This document shows, one piece after another, positions 36,329-45,414 of a stretch of 64,000 bases of DNA. Source of the stretch: Oleiphilus sp. GTDB lineage: Bacteria; Pseudomonadota; Gammaproteobacteria; Pseudomonadales; Oleiphilaceae. Both the position numbers and the translations under genes were made by a program. The notes under the pieces were generated by a model that saw nothing but the letters and a program-made list of their open reading frames with translations, was not told where the DNA came from and ran no database searches. The DNA lies in contig PZPK01000014.1 of NCBI GenBank assembly GCA_006212045.1, forward strand, positions 52,110 through 116,109, read 5' to 3'. Every line of letters begins with the position of its first letter. The stretch's first letter is position 1.

Positions 36329-36643
36329 TCAATCGATACGATGTGGTGCCAATTTAATGCTGGACACGCGGGGGCCTTCCATGACAATCCGGCCCTGATA
36401 GCGGTCATCACCGGTAGACGTAAAGTCGAACTGATAGCTGCGCTCAATACACCAGCGGCCGCGGCTATTCTTGCGGATGCGCTGTCTTTTCAGCACGATG
36501 GTCTGATCCAGCAACATCAACGACAACTCCTTGCAATACCTGGCGGCAGCGACAAGTGCCTGATCCTTGATTTCCCGGTTTTTCACCCAGTACCAGGCAA
36601 TCAGAATTACCAGAGATGTCAGTGCGATGGAACGCAATTGCAT
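36329..36643 (-). CDS. DUF3301 family membrane protein
   Basis: A 104-residue protein with one N-terminal transmembrane helix (about residues 5-18) and a short soluble domain. The motifs ALVAAARYCKELSLMLLDQTIVL and RSYQFDFTSTGDDRYQGRIVM are characteristic of DUF3301, a family found in gammaproteobacteria and of unknown function. It lies 41 bases downstream of yaeQ on the same strand, at the end of the PBP1b-TPR-yaeQ run. Confidence 0.85.
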   Translation of the reverse strand: MQLRSIALTSLVILIAWYWVKNREIKDQALVAAARYCKELSLMLLDQTIVLKRQRIRKNSRGRWCIERSYQFDFTSTGDDRYQGRIVMEGPRVSSIKLAPHRID

Positions 36644-36684
36644 AAGGCTAACCTTCCGGGGTGTAACGTCTAAGCGAATAACTG

Positions 36685-37221
36685 TCAGGCAAGTTTGGCA
36701 ACCTGTATTTCCAGCATCTGATCCTGCCAGGACAAATTGATACTGCCATCCTGCACCAGACAGGAAAGAGACATGCCCCGTTCGATCTGAGCGCTGAACG
36801 CGGTAATGGCCTCTTCATCAAAACGATACACGGAAAACCCGTCCTGCCGGGCCAGAGTGTTTTCGACAGAATGCCACCAGGCTTCAACCGCCTGTCCCCC
36901 ATAAGCATAAACCGTTACCTGGCGGGAACGCCCGCAGGCTTTTTTCAATCGTTTAGGGTCGGGCAGCCCAAGCTCAATCCAGTGTTCGATCTCATCACTG
37001 TATGACTTTTGCCACAAATCAGGCTCGGCATCGGTACTCAGGCCCTTGGTAAATTCCAGATGCTCATCGTAATTCAGACAATAGGCCATCAATCGCATCG
37101 CCATGCGCTCCAGCGTTTCAGAAGGATGCAAAGCGACATGAAGGGTCAGGCTCTGATAAATTGATCGGTCCATATCGGAAAGGTCAATTGAAAACCGGTA
37201 CATCGTGGCATTCAATGCCAT
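36685..37221 (-). CDS. yaeQ: YaeQ family protein
   Basis: A 178-residue protein of the YaeQ family, which has a PD-(D/E)XK nuclease-like fold. Signatures include ATMYRFSIDLSDMDRSIYQSLTLHVALHPSET at the start and WIELGLPDPKRLKKACGRSRQVTVYAYG. Escherichia coli YaeQ can replace RfaH in some assays, but its true function is unknown. It follows the TPR lipoprotein by two bases and precedes the DUF3301 gene, all on the PBP1b strand. Confidence 0.92.
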   Translation of the reverse strand: MALNATMYRFSIDLSDMDRSIYQSLTLHVALHPSETLERMAMRLMAYCLNYDEHLEFTKGLSTDAEPDLWQKSYSDEIEHWIELGLPDPKRLKKACGRSRQVTVYAYGGQAVEAWWHSVENTLARQDGFSVYRFDEEAITAFSAQIERGMSLSCLVQDGSINLSWQDQMLEIQVAKLA

Positions 37222-37223
37222 AA

Positions 37224-37664
37224 CTAATACTCCCGATGGATGTCCATCGCTTCGAGCGCCCGCCGGGCAGCGGCGTGAGCCGATGTCCCACGGCTACTCA
37301 GTGACAATACCCGGCGATACATTTGTTCGGCCTGATACGGGCGCTGCCGGGCCTGCGCCCAATGCCCCCAGACAAGATAAACGCGCGGTTCGGCCGGCAC
37401 GATACGCTGGGCCTGTTGTAAACGCTTTTCCGCCTGCTGATACAAACCGGCATCAATATCCCGTTCAGCCTGTTGCAACAGAGAAGTGACCACGGGAGGT
37501 AAAGGTACGGAAAGCGGAGCATCTGAAGTCGTCGTCGCAGGAGCGCCGGAGTCCACCGAATTGACCGCGACCACCTGTCTTTGCTTCACGCTTGAACAGG
37601 CGCCAAGCAGGCTTAACAGGATCACAAACGCCGTGATCTTTTGGTTTTTAAATGTTAAAACCAC
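37224..37664 (-). CDS. tetratricopeptide-repeat lipoprotein
   Basis: A 146-residue lipoprotein with a signal peptide and lipobox (LLGAC, Cys about residue 23). The C-terminal half has two to three TPR-like repeats (LLQQAERDIDAGLYQQAEKRLQQAQRIVPAEPRVYLVWGHWAQARQRPYQAEQMYRRVLSLS). A proline/serine/threonine-rich stretch (about 35-60) links it to the membrane. Its start overlaps the PBP1b stop by ten bases, and the same pair is known in Pseudomonas. A role as a partner of PBP1b at the outer membrane would parallel LpoB, but is inference. Confidence 0.82.
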   Translation of the reverse strand: MVLTFKNQKITAFVILLSLLGACSSVKQRQVVAVNSVDSGAPATTTSDAPLSVPLPPVVTSLLQQAERDIDAGLYQQAEKRLQQAQRIVPAEPRVYLVWGHWAQARQRPYQAEQMYRRVLSLSSRGTSAHAAARRALEAMDIHREY

Positions 37665-39973
37665 GTCTTAAACCACCCTTTGTCGTCAGCCGCGCGACCA
37701 TCACAGTTTTGTCGCGGTAAATCATCCACCTCCCCCCACACCGGCAACTGGATAGCCCCTTCACACCGGGCTTCAGTCAGAGACCAGCTGTCCTGATCAA
37801 ACCAGTGCAGATTGACATCCTTTCGGGGCTGCAGCACCAGAGGGTATTGCGGAATACGCGCCATGAATTCCGTCCAGACCTTCAAGGCGCCGGAACTGCC
37901 GGTCAGTCTGGTGCTTTCATTATCGTCTTTTCCGAGCCAAACCACACCCAAATAATCACCGGAAAATCCGGCAAACCAGCTATCGCGATTATCATTGGTG
38001 GTGCCTGTTTTTCCAGCCACGCGCAAAGCACCCGGCAAGCGGCCATAGGCCGAGCGCCCTGTTCCGGCACGCATGGTTTCCTGCAGCGCAAATTGCAGGA
38101 GATAAACCGCCTGCGATGGCAACACCTGCTCTATCTCAAAGCCATAGCGGGTCAACATCTCCCCCTGACTGGTGGTAACTTCCCGAATCGCACGCAAGGG
38201 AACATTGAAGCCATTACTGGCAATGGTCTGATAAAACTGACTGACCTCAAACGGGGACAGGCTTTGCGCCCCCAGAAAAATCGAAGGATAGGGGTTCAGC
38301 GGCACATCCACCCCGAGACGCTCCAGTGTTTCGTGCACAGTCTCCACGCCCAGCTCAAGCCCGAGTCGCGCCGTTGCGACATTGTAGGAATGCATGAGCC
38401 CCTGCAGCAGTGACACCTGCTCATGTTCCTTGCCATCAAAATTGCCGGGCTGCCACTCATCACCGTTGTTAAAACGAATTTTGAATGCCTGGTCATTTAA
38501 CAGGGAAGCCAGATGATATTTTTCCGGATCCATCAATGCACTGAGGTACACCGCCGGTTTGATCAGGGACCCGATCTGGCGACGGGCATCGAGTGCCCGA
38601 TTGAAGCCCTGATAACGCGGCTTTTTATCACCAAGAATCGCGAGTACTTCACCCGTACCGACACCGGTAATCACCGCGCCCATTTGCAGAGACTGATCAT
38701 TGCGGGCATCCAGGCGTGGCATGACCCTGGCGGCCGCGCTCTCCAGATTGGTCTGAAGCTGGGGGTCAAGCGTGGTGTATATTTTCAACCCTTCACTGCG
38801 CAGATCCTGTTCCAGGTAGTCGCGGCGCAGCTGCCGCTTGACCAGATCCAGAAAGGCCGGATAGCGATTGGTCTGGATCCGCGGCCGGGTCACAATGTTG
38901 ATGGCTTCGGCACGCGCCATACGGGCCGGATAGGGTTTGATAAACCCTTGATCCTGAGCCTGGGAAATGACCAGATTGCGCCGTTCGAGTGCCCGCTCAG
39001 GATGTCGTCTGGGGTCATAATAGGATGGCCCCTTGATCAGGGCGACCAGCAGGGACAACTCATGGAATTCCAAATGTTCCAGGGCCTTACCAAAATAAAA
39101 GTAGCTGCCCATGCCAAACCCATGAATGGCCGTGGCACCGGATTGCCCCAGGTAAATGTCGTTGGCATAGGTTTCAAGGATATCGCGTTTACTGTAATGC
39201 CACTCCAGCAGCAGGGACATCATGGCTTCATTGACTTTACGCCAGAGTGAACGCTCTCGGCTCAAATAAAAGTTCTTGACCAGTTGTTGGGTCAGCGTCG
39301 AACCGCCCTGTACCACACGCCCTGCCTGAAAGTTCGCCCAGGCCGCCCGGGCAATCGACAGCGGAGAAATACCACCATGTTCAAAAAAGTTACGATCTTC
39401 CGTGGCCAGAAGTGCCTCAATCAATGGCTGAGGTAATTGCTCGTAAGACAGCAGCTCACGCTCCTCTTTCTGGCCCGGATAAATTCCCGCCATTTTAAAG
39501 GGTTCCAAAGTATACAATGCCTTTTCTTGCCCTTTGAGCGTTTGTAACCCGCCCACGACATCGCCCTGCAAGTCAAAGCGTATCAGCACTTCCGGCTGAA
39601 CTTCATTTGGTAATCGATGGGCGCGAATAAAAAGGTCGAGCTGATAGCCGCTTCCTTTTGGCCTTACCGCATAACTGCCAGGCCGCTCAGCATTGTTCTG
39701 TTTCTGATACTGGAGCAAGGCGAGCTCCTGTTCCAGATTATCAAGATTCAGGGCTCGGCCATCAAAAATCTCGAGTGCTCGCGCGTAAACCTGTGCCGGG
39801 AGGGCCCAGCGCTTACCCTCGAACTTGTAACGCACCTGCGCATCCAGATAAACCACCCAGACGAAAAACACCAACACAAAGACGGTAAGCACTTTGTAGA
39901 AAGCGGGACTTCGCAACAGACGCCGTTTATCCGGAGAAGGGGCCGGTGAGGCTGCTTTCTTCCTTTTGGGCAT
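37655..39973 (-). CDS. mrcB: bifunctional penicillin-binding protein 1B
   Basis: A 772-residue peptidoglycan synthase of the class A type. After a short basic cytoplasmic tail a transmembrane helix (about residues 27-45) leads to a periplasmic UB2H domain, a glycosyltransferase domain with the catalytic EDRNFFEHGG and QGGSTLTQQLVKNF, and a transpeptidase domain with the SxxK motif SLIK, SYN and KTGTTND. All motifs are intact, so it should polymerise and cross-link glycan strands. It heads a same-strand group with a TPR lipoprotein, yaeQ and DUF3301. Confidence 0.96.
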   Translation of the reverse strand: MPKRKKAASPAPSPDKRRLLRSPAFYKVLTVFVLVFFVWVVYLDAQVRYKFEGKRWALPAQVYARALEIFDGRALNLDNLEQELALLQYQKQNNAERPGSYAVRPKGSGYQLDLFIRAHRLPNEVQPEVLIRFDLQGDVVGGLQTLKGQEKALYTLEPFKMAGIYPGQKEERELLSYEQLPQPLIEALLATEDRNFFEHGGISPLSIARAAWANFQAGRVVQGGSTLTQQLVKNFYLSRERSLWRKVNEAMMSLLLEWHYSKRDILETYANDIYLGQSGATAIHGFGMGSYFYFGKALEHLEFHELSLLVALIKGPSYYDPRRHPERALERRNLVISQAQDQGFIKPYPARMARAEAINIVTRPRIQTNRYPAFLDLVKRQLRRDYLEQDLRSEGLKIYTTLDPQLQTNLESAAARVMPRLDARNDQSLQMGAVITGVGTGEVLAILGDKKPRYQGFNRALDARRQIGSLIKPAVYLSALMDPEKYHLASLLNDQAFKIRFNNGDEWQPGNFDGKEHEQVSLLQGLMHSYNVATARLGLELGVETVHETLERLGVDVPLNPYPSIFLGAQSLSPFEVSQFYQTIASNGFNVPLRAIREVTTSQGEMLTRYGFEIEQVLPSQAVYLLQFALQETMRAGTGRSAYGRLPGALRVAGKTGTTNDNRDSWFAGFSGDYLGVVWLGKDDNESTRLTGSSGALKVWTEFMARIPQYPLVLQPRKDVNLHWFDQDSWSLTEARCEGAIQLPVWGEVDDLPRQNCDGRAADDKGWFKTWF

Positions 39974-40091
39974 TAATCAGAATTTCCTTCGCATAAACGA
40001 AAACAACAGAAGATGGTTTTTTCCGGTTTAAGCATTGATTAAGATGAGTGATTGTATTTAACCGTCAAGGCCTTCCTCACGTGAGTCACCA

Positions 40092-41657
40092 ATGAACACT
40101 GATTTAATCGACGCGCTTCAGCGCAGCGAAAACTACCCGCATCCGGTAAGCGGTATTGAACTGATCGAGACCCACATCTCATGGATTCTGCTGACCGGTG
40201 ACTACGCCTATAAAATCAAGAAGCCGGTTAATTTCGGATTTCTCGATTTTACGTCATTAGCGCAACGTAAACAGTATTGTGAAGCAGAATTAAGTTTGAA
40301 CCGACGCGCAGCGCCCGACCTTTACGAAGGGCTGGTTGCGATTTCCGGTTCAGCGCAACAGCCGCAGCTGGACTCGGACGAGGCCCCGTTCGAATACGCG
40401 ATTCGAATGAAACAGTTTGAAGCCGATCAGCTGTTCACCGAGCTGGCCCGTTCCGGTGAACTCTCAATGGAGCTCACTGAGGAACTGGCTCAACAGGTTG
40501 CACAATTTCATGCCCGCGTGGAGGTGGCTGGCGAGTCAGATCATTACGGGCAGCCAGAGCAGGTTTATGCGCCAATGAAACAGAACTTTGAGCAGATTGC
40601 TGACTTGCTCGAAGAACTAGACCTCCTGCAACAACTGCGTCAACTCGAAGCATGGACCGAATCCAGCTTTGAACGTTTAAAACCGCTACTGTTGGAGCGC
40701 AAGCGTGATGGCAAAGTACGCGAATGTCATGGCGATCTGCATTTAGGCAATATCACGCGCTTTCAGGACAGGGTGACGCTGTTCGACTGCGTCGAGTTTA
40801 ACAATGATTTTCGCTGGATCGATGTTATCAGCGACATTGCGTTTCTGGTGATGGACTTCGAAATTTTTGGACTGCCATCCATGGCCAATCGCTTTCTGAA
40901 CACTTATCTCGAGGAAACCGGCGACTATAGCGGGCTTCGACTGTTGTATTTCTATAAGGCCTATCGCGCCATCATCCGGGCAAAAATCGCGTTGCTGACC
41001 CGGCAAGATACCAGTCTGTCCCAACAAGAGCGTGAAGCGCTTTATCGGCAGTATCAGGAATATATGGATCTGGCCGAAGATTACACCAGCTTGCCCAACC
41101 GCTTTGTGTTGACGATGCATGGCATCTCAGGCACCGGGAAAAGCACCGTTGCCCTGCGTCTGGTCGATCAGTTGGGCGCTGTACGCATTCGTTCCGATGC
41201 CGAACGCAAACGCCTGTTCGGTCAGAACATCCATGAGCACCCCGATGCCGGCATGAGCGCGCGCATGTACAGCGACAAGAGCAATCACGAAACTTACGAA
41301 AAACTGGCGCGTCTGTGCGCCGATGTTCTGGATGCAGGCTTATCCGTCATTGTCGACGCAACCAACCTGAAGCAGTGGCAGAGAGACACCATACAGCAAG
41401 TCGCGGACTCCAGAGGCGTGCCACTGTGCATCGCCTATTGCCAGGCATCCATGTCAGTCATTCGACAATGGATTCAAAAACGCAGTCACGAGGACTTCGA
41501 CCCTTCGGATGCCAATCTGGAGGTCGCCAACCGGCAGGCTTTGTCGCGTGACCCATTAACGGTAGACGAAATGAAGCAAACCTTTGTGATCCACAGCAAC
41601 GTGGTAGAGGAGACCCGCGATCTTGCAGACCAGATCAGGAACAGCTATTTAAAATAG
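40092..41657 (+). CDS. aminoglycoside phosphotransferase-like/AAA ATPase fusion protein
   Basis: A 521-residue two-domain protein. The N-terminal 340 residues are an aminoglycoside phosphotransferase-like kinase with the catalytic loop HGDLHLGN (about 215-222) and a metal DCVEFN-type motif. The C-terminal domain (from about 335) is a P-loop kinase with Walker A GISGTGKST and a LID-like region, similar to the zeta-toxin or 2-phosphoglycerate kinase class. Such fusions are annotated as bifunctional APH/ATP-binding proteins and their role is unknown; there is no reason to assume drug resistance. The gene is divergent from mrcB. A hairpin follows its stop. Confidence 0.82.
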   Translation: MNTDLIDALQRSENYPHPVSGIELIETHISWILLTGDYAYKIKKPVNFGFLDFTSLAQRKQYCEAELSLNRRAAPDLYEGLVAISGSAQQPQLDSDEAPFEYAIRMKQFEADQLFTELARSGELSMELTEELAQQVAQFHARVEVAGESDHYGQPEQVYAPMKQNFEQIADLLEELDLLQQLRQLEAWTESSFERLKPLLLERKRDGKVRECHGDLHLGNITRFQDRVTLFDCVEFNNDFRWIDVISDIAFLVMDFEIFGLPSMANRFLNTYLEETGDYSGLRLLYFYKAYRAIIRAKIALLTRQDTSLSQQEREALYRQYQEYMDLAEDYTSLPNRFVLTMHGISGTGKSTVALRLVDQLGAVRIRSDAERKRLFGQNIHEHPDAGMSARMYSDKSNHETYEKLARLCADVLDAGLSVIVDATNLKQWQRDTIQQVADSRGVPLCIAYCQASMSVIRQWIQKRSHEDFDPSDANLEVANRQALSRDPLTVDEMKQTFVIHSNVVEETRDLADQIRNSYLK

Positions 41658-41699
41658 GTGACCAAGGCTTTTGGTTTACTTTAGAGAGAATAAAAGCAA

Positions 41700-41726
41700 C
41701 AACGACTCCTGAAGGGAGCCGTTGTG
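41700..41726. terminator. imperfect hairpin, possible weak terminator
   Basis: Arms ACAACG and CGTTGT, one mismatch, then CTCC/GGAG around a 5-base loop, between convergent genes. No T-run follows on either strand, so it is not a canonical terminator. Confidence 0.35.
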
Positions 41727-41773
41727 ATCATCAGCACAAAAAGCGCGAGTGCATGAGCAGCAGTCTGTCTTGC

Positions 41774-42046
41774 TTACTGCGCGATGATAGACGCCCCGGC
41801 TTCTATCTGGCGCATATCTGCCATGGGCTCTTTGAAACTGGTATCAGGATTGAGGCGAACCGAGCCGTGATACACCGCGCGGCACTCGCCCGCGCCACTT
41901 GGAACACAATGATTCAGAGCCGCTTCAATCGCCTCGTCACTACTGGTAAAGGGCCCTTTGAACTGGCGGTTCTCAAGGTAAAAATAGCCTTTTTCTACTT
42001 CTTCTGACACGGTAATGATTTCATCAATTTGATGCTCGATTGACAT
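41774..42046 (-). CDS. hypothetical acidic protein
   Basis: A 90-residue soluble protein starting MSIEHQIDEIITVSEEVEKGYFY. It has two cysteines (NHCVPSGAGEC) eleven residues apart, which could be a metal or disulfide site, and a beta-hairpin-like YFYLENRQFKGPFTSSDEA segment that resembles a short domain of surface or regulatory proteins. No family is recognised. It is isolated between the kinase fusion (convergent) and the DUF2489 gene on the same strand 275 bases upstream, so it is presumably a separate unit. Confidence 0.6.
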   Translation of the reverse strand: MSIEHQIDEIITVSEEVEKGYFYLENRQFKGPFTSSDEAIEAALNHCVPSGAGECRAVYHGSVRLNPDTSFKEPMADMRQIEAGASIIAQ

Positions 42047-42321
42047 AATAACTATGCTCCGAATTCTTCTAGTTTCTTGGCAATAAAATCATCATCCTGA
42101 TTTATTTTATCTAAGCCTTCGTATGGTTGTAGTTAAGATACTATTGCGATACGACGTGCTTCGCGCGGTCAAAATTATCATCAAAGATTAAAAAAAGCTA
42201 ATCATTCCGCAAGAAAAAATGCGCCAAATCAACACTGCCGCACAAAGTGCTGAATTGACAGTGCTCTACGCGCTGGTCTGTCGAAAAAACTTTCCGGAAG
42301 ACCCTCTCCGACAAGCGGTGA

Positions 42322-42807
42322 TCAGCCGGCTTTTTCCTCCGACAATCTTTCCAGCAAGGCCCTGGCTCCGGCTCTGATACGTTCGCGATTGCGGGACTCG
42401 ATGGCAAAGCGCTGCTGGTCGAGCTTGCGAATAAACTTTTTGTCCGTGGCCTTTCTGGCCTGATGCGTCGGCATGTGCTGCAAGGCCAGATATACCTCTT
42501 CGAAGATCTTGAACGGCGCCTGAGCATGCAGGTCGGCATCGAAGTGGTCGATCAGAACCTTGATCCGGATGCTGGCCTCAGACAGCTCGACCTGATCATC
42601 CAATGCCAATGTCGCAATCACGCGTAGACTTTCTCTGAGATCCAGCTGATGCTTGTTGCCTGACACCATCTGATCCTCACGGACCGCTTGATGAGCCTCC
42701 GGTTTCGCTGCGCGAATCAGGCTTAACTGTTTCCTGATGACCATCATCAGCACGGGAATCAGTAATACACCCAGAATAATCAGGGACCAAAGCAAATTAT
42801 CAGACAT
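42322..42807 (-). CDS. DUF2489 domain membrane protein
   Basis: A 161-residue protein with one N-terminal transmembrane helix (about residues 6-27) and a soluble domain of the DUF2489 family, found in gammaproteobacteria. The motif LRESLRVIATLALDDQVELSEASIRIKVLIDHF and PFKIFEEVYLALQHMPTHQARK support the family. Function is unknown. The ATG at 42807 has AGAGG five bases before it; the open frame includes a GTG two codons earlier. It is followed by a 275-base gap before the 90-residue gene. Confidence 0.82.
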   Translation of the reverse strand: MSDNLLWSLIILGVLLIPVLMMVIRKQLSLIRAAKPEAHQAVREDQMVSGNKHQLDLRESLRVIATLALDDQVELSEASIRIKVLIDHFDADLHAQAPFKIFEEVYLALQHMPTHQARKATDKKFIRKLDQQRFAIESRNRERIRAGARALLERLSEEKAG

Positions 42808-42873
42808 GCACACCTCTTGTAGTGGGGTGCCCAGTATAAGGTCAGCTCATGCCAAACAAAAACGTCTGATTAA

Positions 42874-44556
42874 TCAAAAGGCCGGAGTTGCCCGACTGAT
42901 CAAAGCGGCACAATCCACCGATGCGGGCAGGGTGCCGTACACCCAACCGGCATTGTCGGTATTCAGGCGCGACTCACAAAAGGCCGCTGCGACTTGCTCA
43001 TTACCCTGGGTAAACAGGGTCGCACCCTGAAATGCCAGTGCCATTTGCCCAACAATGGCACGAGAACGGTATTCAACATCTTCTGGGCTATCAAAAGCCT
43101 GCGCCAAGCTAGTCATCGAGGCATCGAGCATAGGATGCTTGCCTTCGGCACGATACAGTTCCGACATAAAGGCTTCCAAAGACCCCGGATTACGCTGCAT
43201 CGCTCTGAGCATATCCAGACATTGCACATTACCACTGCCTTCCCAAATCGTGTTAATCGGCGATTCCCGAAACAGGCGCGGCATGATCGAATCTTCCATC
43301 ACGCCACTGCCACCGATGCATTCCATTGCCTCATAGGCGTGTCCCGGCGTCCGCTTGCAGATCCAGTACTTGCCGATGGCCGTGCCCATGCGAATCAGGT
43401 TCTTCTCGTGCGCATTGTCCTCGGAAGCATCAAGCGCTTTTGCCAGCCGCATGGTAATCGCCAGCGCCGCTTCAGACTCAATGGCCAGATCTGCCAGCAC
43501 ATTCTGCATCAGAGGTTGTTCAGTCAGGCGTTTTCCAAAGGCAACGCGTGATTTACAGTGATGGGTAATCTGGGCGACGGCCTGCCGCATCAGCGCGGAA
43601 GATCCGATCATGCAATCGAATCGCGTCATGGCTACCATTTCAAGAATCGCTGAAACGCCGCGACCTTCTTCGCCCACCAGCCATCCAAGCGCGCCTCGCA
43701 ACTCGGTTTCGCTGGAAGCGTTGGAGACATTACCCATCTTGTTTTTCAGGCGTTGGATCTGCAAGGGGTTCTTGCTGCCATCAGGTCGCCAGCGCGGCAC
43801 CAGAAAACAGGATACTCCGGCATCTGTTTGCGCCAACACCAGGAAGGCATCACACATTGGTGCCGAGACAAAGTATTTGTGCCCCACCAGCTCATATAAC
43901 TGACCGGGTCCGGATTTCCCAATGGCATGGGCGCGTGTTGAATTTTGTCTCACATCAGAGCCACCCTGCTTTTCGGTCATGGCCATCCCGATCGTGACAC
44001 TTTCTTTGAGCTCATGACTGATATTGCGCGAATCATAGCCTCGGTGCAGAATTTTAGGGGCCCAGATGTCGTACAGGTCGGGCTGACGCTTCAGCGTTGG
44101 AATAGCGGCCGAAGTCATCGTGATCGGGCAACCATGACCGGCCTCTATCTGAGTCACCAGATAGCTTTTGGCAGCCCGCACGACATGCGCCCCCGGGCCA
44201 GGATTTTCCCAATGTGAAGAGTGAATACCTTCTTTCATCGAAAGCGCCATCAAGTCATGGTAGGCGGGATGAAAACGTACCTCGTCGACACGCTTGCCAT
44301 ATCGATCATGCGTGAACAATTCGGGTTTGTTGGCATTTGCCTGAAAACCCCATTCAATCACCTCCTTTGATCCGCATTGCGCGCCAAGGCTACTCAGAGC
44401 CTCTTGACCCCAGACGCCTCCGCTTGCTTCCACCTGTTCCTGTAGCGCCTGATCGGCGGTAAAAGCATTGTAGTTTTCCAGCGGCTCAGGTAGATTCTGA
44501 ACATCGTGGGTTTCCGCCCAATAGCGATTACTGGGTTCAAATTCAGGTGTGGCCAT
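42874..44556 (-). CDS. AidB-like acyl-CoA dehydrogenase
   Basis: A 560-residue flavoprotein similar to Escherichia coli AidB, the alkylation-inducible protein, and to isovaleryl-CoA dehydrogenases. Signatures are MTEKQGGSDV, MTRFDCMIGSSALMRQA, the FAD-binding RVAFGKRLTEQPLMQ, EAMECIGGSGVMED and IWEGSGNVQCLDMLRA. The AidB-type length with a C-terminal extension (about 450-560) fits. AidB binds DNA and protects against alkylation, but most close homologues in marine bacteria are metabolic, and the adjacent divergent TetR gene suggests control by an acyl-CoA or related ligand. The ATG at 44556 has GGGAG upstream. Confidence 0.88.
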   Translation of the reverse strand: MATPEFEPSNRYWAETHDVQNLPEPLENYNAFTADQALQEQVEASGGVWGQEALSSLGAQCGSKEVIEWGFQANANKPELFTHDRYGKRVDEVRFHPAYHDLMALSMKEGIHSSHWENPGPGAHVVRAAKSYLVTQIEAGHGCPITMTSAAIPTLKRQPDLYDIWAPKILHRGYDSRNISHELKESVTIGMAMTEKQGGSDVRQNSTRAHAIGKSGPGQLYELVGHKYFVSAPMCDAFLVLAQTDAGVSCFLVPRWRPDGSKNPLQIQRLKNKMGNVSNASSETELRGALGWLVGEEGRGVSAILEMVAMTRFDCMIGSSALMRQAVAQITHHCKSRVAFGKRLTEQPLMQNVLADLAIESEAALAITMRLAKALDASEDNAHEKNLIRMGTAIGKYWICKRTPGHAYEAMECIGGSGVMEDSIMPRLFRESPINTIWEGSGNVQCLDMLRAMQRNPGSLEAFMSELYRAEGKHPMLDASMTSLAQAFDSPEDVEYRSRAIVGQMALAFQGATLFTQGNEQVAAAFCESRLNTDNAGWVYGTLPASVDCAALISRATPAF

Positions 44557-44613
44557 ATGTACTCTCCCGGGCACCCGGGATTAATCAGGGCACCCTCCGT
44601 CGTTCTGATAAAG

Positions 44614-44627
44614 TGAATATTAATTCA
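44614..44627. promoter_or_regulatory. possible operator between AidB-like and TetR genes
   Basis: TGAAT-N4-ATTCA, a dyad with 5-base arms in A/T-rich sequence, 58 bases before the AidB-like ATG. A TetR family site would be compatible, but with short arms this may be chance. Confidence 0.35.
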
Positions 44628-44772
44628 TATTATCTATAAAGACAAGAATTTGCGCTCAAAGCTTTCGTAAACATGCGTTCATAGGCATACTTTACTCTGA
44701 ATACCCGATCATTAATCGTAGTCATGACGATGAACTCGGCAGGCCAAAGGAATCAGCGGAACAGGAAGCATC

Positions 44773-45405
44773 ATGGCTTATCGCCCCACCGAAAAAACAG
44801 AGGCTCGCAAAAGGGCCCAACATAAACTTCTCTCCGATACGGCATTGAACATCGTGGCACGCGGAGGCTTCAATGCTCTGACAGTGGCCTCTCTGGCTGA
44901 AGAGGCCAAAGTTGCCATCGGTACCATATACAAATATTTCAAGGATAAATCCGCTGTCTGCACACACGTGTTCCAGCGTGGCTCGGCACGCGAAGTGGAA
45001 ACGGTCGAACAATGCGCCTTTCCTGAGGGTGTTAGGCCGGAGGACATGGCAGATTGCCGAACGCGACTGGAAGAAACCATTCGGGTGTTTTCAATGCGCG
45101 CGCTCGCCGGACACAAGCTGGCCTATGCCCTGATCGCTGAACCCATTGACCCGATGGTCGAAGCAGAGCGATTGAAGTATCGACAGGCCTATGCCGAAAT
45201 ATTTTCAAGACTGGTGCAGGAGGGCGTAGACAAAGGCGAATTCAGACCCCAGGACAGCCGGGTGGCAGCAACAGCCATCGTTGGCGCCCTGGCCGAAACT
45301 CTCGTCGGCCCGCTGGCCCGCGTTGCAGAAGGGCAGGAAGATATCGGACTGGAAGAACTGGTCGACTCGATCAAGACATTCTGCCTGGCGGCCGTGCTTG
45401 CCTAG
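44773..45405 (+). CDS. TetR family regulator
   Basis: A 210-residue regulator. Helix-turn-helix is NALTVASLAEEAKVAIGTIYKYFKDKSAV (about residues 33-61). The C-terminal part resembles TetR_C families that bind hydrophobic ligands. The ATG at 44773 has AGGAAG seven bases upstream. It is divergent from the AidB-like dehydrogenase gene across 216 bases holding a short dyad, and probably controls that gene. It converges with the sulfotransferase-like gene nine bases away. Confidence 0.88.
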   Translation: MAYRPTEKTEARKRAQHKLLSDTALNIVARGGFNALTVASLAEEAKVAIGTIYKYFKDKSAVCTHVFQRGSAREVETVEQCAFPEGVRPEDMADCRTRLEETIRVFSMRALAGHKLAYALIAEPIDPMVEAERLKYRQAYAEIFSRLVQEGVDKGEFRPQDSRVAATAIVGALAETLVGPLARVAEGQEDIGLEELVDSIKTFCLAAVLA

Positions 45406-45414
45406 ATCAGCGCT

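Noticed and set aside
38513..39250. 245-codon plus-strand frame
   Set aside because: It lies opposite the glycosyltransferase part of mrcB, which has intact motifs.
40092..41657. Antibiotic resistance gene
   Set aside because: The kinase domain is only fold-level similar to aminoglycoside phosphotransferases and is fused to a P-loop kinase in a conserved family without known resistance role.
41700..41726. Strong terminator after the kinase fusion
   Set aside because: Hairpin has a mismatch and no T-run on either strand, so it is kept only as a weak candidate.
44614..44627. Strong operator for the AidB-like gene
   Set aside because: Only five-base arms in A/T-rich sequence, so it is listed as a low-confidence site and not as a finding.
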